NCBI RefSeq assembly: GCF_901000735.1
Contig: NC_081547.1
Span: 6,820,001 to 6,884,000 of the forward strand
Direction of reading: 5' to 3'
From: Corylus avellana
Taxonomy: Eukaryota; Streptophyta; Magnoliopsida; Fagales; Betulaceae
Length of the DNA stretch: 64,000 nt
Part shown: piece after piece, positions 56,220 through 64,000 of the stretch
How positions within the stretch are numbered: position 1 is the stretch's first letter
Layout of the letters: every line of letters begins with the position of its first letter
Notes under the pieces: generated by a model
The model's input: the letters and a program-made list of their open reading frames with translations, nothing else
What the model was told of the DNA's origin: nothing
Database searches by the model: none
Translations under genes and position numbers: made by a program

Positions 56220-56385
56220 GTCATTTTTGACCCCATGGTACTATGACCTGTCCTTCTAACCTATGTGAGCCCCAGATAGGAAATTATATATATATATATA
56301 TAGTCATTTTTGACCCCATGGTACTATGACCTGTCCTTCTAACCTATGTGAGCCCCAGATAGGAAATTATATATATAATGTACAA
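56220..56385. repeat. Two-copy tandem duplication, period 83 bp
   Basis: GTCATTTTTGACCCCATGG begins both copies (56220 and 56303); they are essentially identical and each ends in a TA run. Confidence 0.92.
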
Positions 56386-59021
56386 ACATTAAAATGGAGA
56401 AGATTCATTTTATTACATTGCATTTTATAATTTTATCTATATATGTGACAGAAATTCCCTCCAAACCAGTTTGAAGGAAATATCCTCAAGCCCATTTAAA
56501 ATAGTGTCATGTGTCGATAAATATTTATAAAGCATATTAAATTCTTAACGTCATTAATAGCAGTTTACGAACTTATATATGAATAATATCCTAAAAATAT
56601 TATTCATTATTAATTAACTCCTGTATAAGAGCTGATTATATTACCCAATTTTGTACCTAATACAATTCTAATGCGGAATTCAATGGGCATCACATATAGA
56701 TTCTTAATTTTTCGTTAGTTTTGTATGTTGAGATCGATGATCAAATAAAAATAAGGGTTATGATTTTAAGAACTCTTCCCTCCCTAGAGTTATCTTAAAA
56801 GAATTACAAGATCTCGACCCTGATATTCTATATTTATGATGGTTTAATTTGTTATACTCATAAACTAATAGGTTAGCCTTATTAAATAAAGCCCTGACCA
56901 CTCGCATAATTGATTTTTATCCAGAGTTTTTGCTTCTTCTGCCTCCATTCTGATGTTGGCTCTGAAACTATTTATGAAACTTGTGGACCGAGGAGAGATC
57001 TGACTGAATACAAAACCAATAAATCAGTCTTTTATTATTCCTCAATTATTGATTTATTTTTTATGAATTATTCCAGTCTTTTCTTTTCTTTTCTTATTCT
57101 AGTCTTTTACTCTTTTTCCCTACTTGATCAACTTTGTGCTTCCCTGCTTCGATCTAATCTGTTCAGGATATATATATATATATAGTTTTGCAAGGTTTTG
57201 TATAGTTTTAAGCTCAGATCCGCCTGTACATGCTCCTCTCCCACGCACACGATATACTAATGGCTTAATTATCAAGGTGCACTTGGGCTTTGCCTTTGGC
57301 TTCATTCCTTTTTTCTCTCTTCTTTTTGAAGCTACTGATATCATTAATTATCTGCAGCATTTGCTCTATATATATATATATCTTGAAGAATTCTTTTCTC
57401 AGTATCTTTATTAATTATCTGGTGTTTGATGCATGTTGAGATCGATCAGGTAATGAGCTGACAAAAAAGATAAGGAATTAGCAGCATCTTTCCTTTTCTT
57501 TCTTGTTACCTTGCTCCTTCTATACCCGGTTGTGATTTTATTTTCTTTAATTTCAAAACCATTTTCCTCTACTTTTTTTTTTTTCCCTTTGTCTGTTGAT
57601 TTAATTTTAGAATAACAAACATGTTATGCGGATATACTCATGCTGCATTACTGCTAGACTATGTTTATTTAGAATTTGTGTTTTCTGTTAACAAAAAAAA
57701 AAAAAAAAATCCACTTTAATTCAATCAAGATACTTTATTCAAACTAAAAGCAAAAAACACTCTAAAGAACCCTTTATAATGAGACATTTCATGTTAACCA
57801 AACTTCAACTTCGTAAAAAATGATGATTTGAGTCTGATGTGTATGAATTATTTTTAATTATAAATAATCATGATATATAAATGTGGGTTTGTAAAAGTTC
57901 TGAAACATCATTTGAAAATCCATATGCTTTTTAAGTAATTAATTATTTTGGAAAAGCTTGATTGCGATATTAAAAAAAAAAAAAAAAAATTGCTGAGAGA
58001 TTGTGGTAGCATCTAGATGAACAAAATATTTGTAAAGCTTATATGTCATTCAATGTCCATGGTTTACTATGAGCTGACTCATGGTATGTTGCAGTGATAG
58101 TGGGAGCATTTTCTTCACAGCAATCTAAAGAAAGCTGTGGTTATCAATTTGAATGAAAATGCTGTAAGCCTTATTACTCTTTTCCTCTTTATGTTAATAT
58201 TTATTTTGACCTTATATTCTAGAAATCAATGCCCAAATCAGATTTTGAAAGCTGACCAACTTTGGAGTAATTTAAGTGCTCTCATGTTTTTACATTTATA
58301 TGGCTAGTGGTCAAATACTTTGAGATCATACCCAATCTCTTGCCAGAAGCCCTTTGTTTAGTAACTTATGTGGTTACCTTTATGTCAAATTTTAATTGTC
58401 AATTTATCCCAAAACGTACAGGCTTTGCAAGTTGGACAAAGGCAAATCTAGCTCAATTCCACTACCAACAACTCAGGCCTCAATGATGCCATTTCTTGAA
58501 ATACAGTACCCTCGGCCCGCTTCACCCGTAAAACTATTAGGTCATGCTGGATGGTTGCTGCTACTGAGACTACAAGTGTATAGCAAGGTTTTTTGGCAGT
58601 CAGTTTTTTTTTCTTTTTTTTAACAGTAAGCTGCAGTTTGAGATGCTGCTGGTTGCTTGGTTTGCTATGTGATGGTTTGGCTGATGTAGTTTGTTACTTT
58701 GCTGGTTGTAATCTATATAGTTGAAGTGTTCAAGAAGCTTGTTGTTTTCCTGGAGTTTTTGGCTAAATAGCTAGAGGGCATTGTATTTATTAACTTTTTT
58801 AAATGAAAGAGTTACTCATTAATAAAAGAACGACTTTGAAAGGTGAAAAGCTTTATGCTTTATCATTCATTTTTATGTTGGTTTATCTTTGTTCATCGAG
58901 CCGGCAATAGTGAGAAAGAGTACAGATGAAAAAAAAAAAAAATAGCAATTAATTAATTCCATTAAAAATTGAGGCATTAAAATGAAGATGAGGTTGCAGT
59001 GCTGGCATTCTTCATCGATGC

Positions 59022-59323
59022 CGGCACAGCAACCTTCGCCCGCGTCCTCTGTCATCGCCGGCAGATAAGGATGCGTCGGCGTCGACAGAGAACACCAGCA
59101 TAGCAACCTTCGCCGGCGTCCTCTGTCGACACCGGCAGATGAGGATGCCCCGGCATCGACAGAGGGCGCCGGCGAAGGTTGCTGTGCCACGCCGACAGAG
59201 AACGCCTACACAGCTTCATTTTCTTCACTAGCGGTCGCCCAAAACGCTGGAAAACAACATTGTCGACACTGTTTAAGCCAGCATTAGCAACAAATGCCGA
59301 GAATACAATTCCCGGCATTTGTT
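59022..59323. repeat. GC-rich repeat cluster with inverted segments
   Basis: A 74-bp unit (AGCAACCTTCGCC at 59028 and 59102) is repeated, followed at 59164-59187 by the reverse complement of its start. 59289-59299 and 59313-59323 form an 11-bp perfect stem (AACAAATGCCG). Possibly a transposon end; unclassified. Confidence 0.7.
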
Positions 59324-60462
59324 TTCTCTTCTACAGTGTTTTTTGGGTGCCGAGAGAACCTGTTTTTTTTGTTAGTGTCCATTCACTCAGTTCGCTTTGT
59401 GCTTAGAAAGTAGCATAAGAAAGCAATGGGCTTCCGTCCATATGCCTTGATCAAAAGTTATGTTAGGGGGTATTTATGCAACGTCACCCAATACATGGTC
59501 TTACTCTTGCAACATCTCTTTGACTAAGAGCAGCGTCAATTCTTAGCACGAGGGTGAAATTAAATGTATATGGAGAAAAATCCAAAGATGTCATGATATT
59601 AAAGGGAGGGCCAAATCCATTGCTCGTGGGCCTCGGTGCATGCATCCAATCGTACACATTGTCTTTTTTAAAGTTTATAGGCTATCTTTGTAGGTGGAGG
59701 AAAATGTCACTAATCTACATGCAGGACTTAATTCACGATTTATAACAAGGTTGAAACATTAATATAAGAAGGTATATTGATTACATAAATGTCACTTGAA
59801 GTTTTTATGTTTAGAGTGCAATAGCTAATTTAGTTAACAAAATCTATAAATCTTGTACAAGGTACTTGGGATTTAATTATAGAGAAAAAATACTTTAGTA
59901 GAGGTTCTTAGAGTTTAACTTTTTAACAAACCACTCATTAAGGTATATTCCCTTATTAAATCGCCTATTTTATTCTATTTTATTTTATTGACATGTCTAA
60001 GGGGATAGAAACGGAAAATAGATATTTAAATTAGTGATTTTCGGTTCAGCTTTCATGAGATGTGGCCTCTGGCCAATTGAAATTTTATTGTCTCATTCTC
60101 TTTTTTCTTTTTTCTTCCCTTTTTTTTTTTTTTTTTTTTTCACCCTTTAGCCCTTTCTGTCCAACTCCCCCATTCTAATAAAAGAAACTTAAATGTAAAG
60201 TGAATATTATGCGCAGTTATTTTATTTTTATTTTTTAATGTTTACACTTACTTTTTCTAATGTCAATCAATTTTAGCTATAATGAAAAAACCAAAGGCGG
60301 CTGAATAGTTTCGCAATTTTCACGTGCAAGTGCTTCTCACTATTAAAAATTGAATCAATAAACAGTTTCCACCACAAAAATACGACACATCATCAACACC
60401 TCACGCATCTTTTAATTTATGATTTGTTGTCTACACATCCCACATCCTATGAGAACTGATTC

Positions 60463-60552
60463 ACAGCACGCGGCGTGCGTGGCACGCCCGTGCAAAATTT
60501 TTTTTTTTTTTTTGTAAAAAAAAGAAATTTTTGCATGCGGCGTGCGTGCTGT
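60463..60552. repeat. Small hairpin repeat
   Basis: ACAGCACGC and GCGTGCTGT close a 90-bp unit. Two direct copies of GCGGCGTGCGTG and a T/A-rich loop lie inside. Possible tiny MITE. Confidence 0.5.
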
Positions 60553-60792
60553 TTATCTTTGCTCCACATCTTATTGTCTACCTCTATTAATCTATGATTT
60601 GTAGTTTACGCATCCTACTATCTACATTCTTCACTAATAAGACAAGACAATAAATATAAAAATATAACACTAGTACTTAAAATAGCCATAAAATATTTTT
60701 TTCTCTCTAGGACTCTCTTGGGGAACTAGAGGAGAAGCAGCTTTCTTTCAACACAAATTTCTTCGGTTTGTGGGCGGAAAGGTAGTAGGGTG

Positions 60793-62232
60793 ATGGAAGG
60801 CAATATGGAGGACGATCTTACATTTCTGTGGGGGAAATTTACTTTGACAGAGGAAGAGCAAGATGGTCTACTGGTGGAGGAGGAAGATGTAGAAGAGATA
60901 GCAGTGAAAGGAAACCAATGTTTGGTTGGAAAGTTGATTTCAGATCGCATGATAGGGAAAGAGCATATCCGCGCTACTCTGATGAGGGGATGGAGACCTT
61001 CAGGCTCGTTATCCTTTAAAGTTTTAGGGGAGAATTTGTTTCTTATTGAGTTCGAGCATGAGTGGGACAAGATTCGAGTTATGGAGGGAAGACCTTGGAT
61101 CTTTGAGGGGCAACTTTTTACAATCGCAGAATATGATGGTTATACCCCTCCTAATAAGATGAATTTTGATGTTGCTGCTTTTTGGGTAAGAATGTATAAT
61201 CTGCCTTTATCATGCATGGGGAGGGAGATTGGTATTAAACTGGGAGCAACGGTGGGCAAAGTGGAAGATGTTGACACTGATGAAGATGGAATTGGCTGGG
61301 GAGAGTATTTGAGGGTCAAGACGCAAGTAAATGTTCTGAAGCCTTTACCAAGGGGGCAAATATTGAAAATGAAAAACAAAACTCTGTGGATTGACTTCCA
61401 ATACGAAAGAATCCCGCATTTCTGTTTCAAATGTGGGGTCATCCTGCACGGCCCAGGGGGGTGTGTGAACGAAGAATTACGATGGAAACAGGGGAGGGGT
61501 ACAGGGAATGAATATGGGCTATGGCTACGTGCGGGACATCCTCGTCGGCGACCATCTGCGAGCAGAGGGAGGGTCGGTGAAGATGTTAGCAAGTTCAGTG
61601 ATTCAAACTCTCCATGGGGGCCTTCCGGACTCCGCCCGGCGACGGTAGAGTCATCGGAGTGTAACGGAATTTCAAAAAGGAAAGTCTGGTGCAATGGCGA
61701 GGAAGGAATTTCCGGAGTTTCAGCCTCCAACTTAAATGCAGCAACGGCTAAATCCCCACTGAAACGGAATGGTGCTCTAACGGATGAAGATATTAAGGGG
61801 GCAGGGAGCGACAATATTGGAGGATCTGCGAGGAAATCAAGAGAGGATGCGAAAGGAAAGTTGGACGGTAAGAGTGGGGAGATTAATGTGCCGGGAGTAA
61901 AGGCTTCTGACATTATTTCGGAAAGCCACGTTAATCATGGGATTACGGCTCTAGCAAATGGAGAATTAATGGGAGGGGAAAATGGAATACACATGCAAAA
62001 AAACGATCATTTAATGTCGTCTACTGAAGGGGTTTTTTCGAACGTTCCAGAGGGTGAATCGGCGCCAACAACTAATAAGGAATTTTTTGCTCCCCTTGTC
62101 AATGCGGGTTTTATTGACCTGGCTAAAATGCAGAGTAATGGGGAAGCTGACTATGCTGAAATTTATGGAGGGGTTACACGTGGATCAAGTGGGGGAATGG
62201 GAACCTCTCAAGTTCTGAAGAAAAAATCCTAG
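60793..62232 (+). CDS. LINE ORF1 protein (DUF4283 and zinc knuckle)
   Basis: 479 codons, uninterrupted. The N-terminal two-fifths is a DUF4283-type RNA-binding-like domain (KGNQCLVGKLISDRMIGKEH, LFLIEFEHEWDKIRVMEGRP, AAFWVRMYNLPLSCM). It is followed by the CX2CX4HX4C knuckle CFKCGVILHGPGGC at about residue 212-225. The rest is a low-complexity Ser/Gly/Asn-rich tail. In plant LINEs this protein coats the element RNA. I chose the ATG at 60793, preceded by an A-poor leader; a GTG lies just before it. The frame is intact although ORF2 is not. Confidence 0.85.
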   Translation: MEGNMEDDLTFLWGKFTLTEEEQDGLLVEEEDVEEIAVKGNQCLVGKLISDRMIGKEHIRATLMRGWRPSGSLSFKVLGENLFLIEFEHEWDKIRVMEGRPWIFEGQLFTIAEYDGYTPPNKMNFDVAAFWVRMYNLPLSCMGREIGIKLGATVGKVEDVDTDEDGIGWGEYLRVKTQVNVLKPLPRGQILKMKNKTLWIDFQYERIPHFCFKCGVILHGPGGCVNEELRWKQGRGTGNEYGLWLRAGHPRRRPSASRGRVGEDVSKFSDSNSPWGPSGLRPATVESSECNGISKRKVWCNGEEGISGVSASNLNAATAKSPLKRNGALTDEDIKGAGSDNIGGSARKSREDAKGKLDGKSGEINVPGVKASDIISESHVNHGITALANGELMGGENGIHMQKNDHLMSSTEGVFSNVPEGESAPTTNKEFFAPLVNAGFIDLAKMQSNGEADYAEIYGGVTRGSSGGMGTSQVLKKKS

Positions 62233-62426
62233 AAGAAGAGGGCCCGGGATGGCCCAATGACCAGTACTGAGCAGGGGAATATGCAGTGTTTAGGCCCACG
62301 GAAGGCAGAGGAGTTAGGTCACCATGAATTGGTATGCAATACGGTGAAAAAGGGAAAGTGGCGGGGGGTTGTTAACCATGACAGTAATTCAACGGCGGCG
62401 GCTGTCTCTCAGCCCCGCCGGGAGCC

Positions 62427-63630
62427 ATGATTATCCTAAGTTGGAACTGCCGGGGGCTTGGGAACCCCCGGACAGTTCGGGACCTTTGCCGTTTGGTAAA
62501 GGAAAAGAAACCCAATTTGGTTTTCTTAATGGAAACCAAGCTCCAAGCACACAGGTTGGAAAAAATCAGAATCCGCTGTGGATTTGGGAGTGTGTTTGTC
62601 GTTGACAGTATCGGAAAAAGTGGAGGTCTAGCTCTTTTTTGGAGCTCGGAGGTAGTGGTCAATATCCAAAACTACAGCCGACGGCATATCTTCAAAAGTC
62701 TTTTTTTGGAGAGCATGTAAAAATATCCTCCCTACCAAGGCTAATCTCAAAAGAAGAGGTGTAATTGAGGAAGAGTTATGCTTTTTCTGCTGTCAAGAAA
62801 GGGAAACAGTCCATCACATCTTATGGGCGTGCCCCTCGGCGCAAGACGTATGGGGTTCCAGTACTCGGAAGTTTCAAAAATGCAGTTTGCATTGCAGAAC
62901 TTTTTTAGATCTTTCTGAAGCAATCCTGCAGCGGTACAAAAAGGAAGATCTGAATTTGTTTGTTCTCACGGCTAAAGGGATATGGCAGCGAAGAAATTCT
63001 GTCTTGCACGGGGGTGAGTTTAATCACCCAAAAGTCATCGCAAATCTGGCCAGGGACAGCCTGTTTCAGTACTCACAGGCAAACAGCTGTGATTTGAATC
63101 GCGAAGAAGAAGTGATAGACGGGTCAAAGATGAAATGGCAGGCTCCACCTTCGGGTTTCTATAAAGCCAATTGGGATGCTGCATTCTCTAAGGATAATAG
63201 TTGCATGGGAATTGGCGTGATCATCAGAGATGAAGGAGGCCATGTACTAGCAGCAAGAAGTAAGACGATTCATGCAATACACGAGCCTGTTACCGGGGAA
63301 GCACTAGCAGCCCTCCATGCAGCAGAATTCTGTCGGGAACTTGGTTTTTTCGAGGTTATGCTGGAGGGAGATTCGTTGTCGGTAGTCAAGGCCATTGGGG
63401 AGACATCTCAAAATTGGCTACGATATGGGCAAATTGTGGAAGACACCAAGATGGTCCTAAGATCCCTCCGACATTGGAAGATAAATCATGTTAAGCGCGA
63501 CGCAAATGAAGCGGCTCATGTTTTGGCAAAGGAGGCTTCTAGAACTGTCATGGATCATATTTGGATTGAGGAAATTCCTGAGTGTATCTACAATAATGTT
63601 TTTTTAGAGCTTAATGCTCTTTCTTCTTAG
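62427..63630 (+). pseudogene. LINE ORF2 remnant: endonuclease start joined to zf-RVT and RNase H
   Basis: 62427-62700 encodes the start of an AP-type endonuclease (MIILSWNCRGLGNPRTVRDL, PNLVFLMETKL). Near 62700 the sequence jumps, with a frame change, to the C-terminal zinc-binding region (ACKNILPTKANLKRRG, CFFCCQERETVHHILWACPS). The RNase H-like domain at about 63130-63600 is intact in one 247-codon frame (GFYKANWDAAF, GIGVIIRDEGGHVLAA, GEALAALHAAEF, LEGDSLSVVKAI, HVKRDANEAAHVLAKEA). RT motifs are wholly absent. The RNase H keeps plausible Asp/Glu/Asp positions. Confidence 0.88.
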
Positions 63631-63707
63631 AGCTAAGGCTCTTGTATTCTTGTTCATTTATGAATAAAGAGTAATGCCATTTTCTCAAAAAAAAAAAATA
63701 GCCATAA

Positions 63708-64000
63708 TTGCTGAAATGCTTTTAGTTGACATTAATTCTTCAATAGCTACGTGTTAGTTCGAGCATCACCCATGAATTCTCTAAAGTTTAACTAAATTTT
63801 AACTAGAAAATTTACTTTTGTTATTTTATCTAATTACATTTTATAAGCTCCAAATATCAATAAATATTTATCTACTTTAAATAAATATTATTTTTTATTC
63901 ATTGTTAGTCGGTTGAAACTAACCACCAAAGAAAAAAAAGGGACTTCCAAGTTTACAAAGGGAGAAATAAAATAATGAATGACTAAAGAAAAACTAGCAT
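63708..64000. other. Right edge, no feature seen
   Basis: AT-rich sequence beyond the LINE target duplication; nothing recognisable. Confidence 0.6.

Larger units (their letters stand above)
55929..60680. other. Repeat-rich spacer without a supported gene
   Basis: It contains an 83-bp tandem duplication (56220-56385), the 56731-56888 copy of the gypsy right flank, several TA and A/T runs, a GC-rich repeat cluster (59022-59323) and a small hairpin (60463-60552). 56900-58860 looks like UTR or intron of a transcribed region (splice-like sites near 58093 and 58167, AATAAA-like end near 58830), but the frames are short and broken, and I recognise no family. Confidence 0.5.
60692..63696 (+). mobile_element. 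LINE (non-LTR) retrotransposon with internal deletion
   Basis: Flanked by an 11-bp target duplication AATAGCCATAA (60681-60691 and 63697-63707) and ending in a poly(A) run (63687-63696 onward). It has a 5' leader of about 100 bp, ORF1 (60793-62232), and an ORF2 reduced to the endonuclease start fused to the C-terminal zinc-binding and RNase H parts. The reverse transcriptase is missing, so it was either mobilised by another LINE or deleted after insertion. At about 3.0 kb it is far shorter than a full plant LINE. Confidence 0.93.

Noticed and set aside
56910..58860. Protein-coding gene with introns
   Set aside because: Splice-like sites occur but the intervening segments contain stops and match no family I know.
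61140..61913. 257-codon minus-strand frame opposite LINE ORF1
   Set aside because: ORF1 has domain evidence (DUF4283 and zinc knuckle) on the plus strand; the reverse frame is an open shadow. The same applies to 60726-61070.

Overview
The window is nuclear DNA of a flowering plant, almost certainly a eudicot. It is AT-rich, has GT-AG introns, a short TTTAGGG telomere-type run and plant transposon families throughout. I cannot name the species. The backbone is a tandem cluster of class II SAM-dependent O-methyltransferase genes of the caffeic-acid-OMT (COMT) type. All run on the minus strand except one inverted scrap. Nine copies or fragments are visible, in two subfamilies that share the same four-exon layout (exon 3 is always 65 nt). 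Only one copy, at 18.1-21.3 kb, has an open frame with usable splice sites throughout; it predicts 392 residues.

Layout. 1-3.6 kb: subfamily-1 pseudogene, last exon beyond the left edge. 4.5-6.46 kb: subfamily-1 copy truncated in intron 2. 8.0-13.0 kb: subfamily-2 pseudogene with a 3.7-kb first intron filled with repeats. 13.7-15.0 kb: a MULE-like element carrying pieces of an L-ascorbate oxidase gene. 15-18 kb: duplicated repeat blocks. 18.1-21.3 kb: the intact OMT. 21.8-22.1 kb: inverted OMT 3' end. 25.5-25.8 kb: orphan OMT first exon. 26.38-34.39 kb: a CACTA (En/Spm) element with decayed TNP1- and TNP2-type genes and no recognisable right end. 34.4-38.2 kb: another subfamily-1 pseudogene with a 1.4-kb CACTA derivative in intron 3. 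38.2-39.98 kb: a copy of the 6.9-8.66 kb segment. 39.98-50.95 kb: a one-LTR Ty3/gypsy element of the Tat type with a three-exon antisense gene. 52.5-55.9 kb: subfamily-2 pseudogene with a 2-kb LTR element in exon 2. 56-60.7 kb: mostly unassigned repeats. 60.69-63.70 kb: an internally deleted LINE.

The arrangement reads as a gene cluster that grew by segmental duplication (3.3-8.7 kb is repeated, with insertions, at 25.5-39.98 kb) and then decayed through small indels, splice-site loss and transposon insertion. The most notable biochemical point is that the only intact OMT keeps its SAM-pocket residues but has Asn in place of the catalytic His and Val in place of the first catalytic Glu. The two sister copies whose last exon can be read share the Asn. 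I found no rRNA, tRNA gene, CRISPR array or operon-like system.
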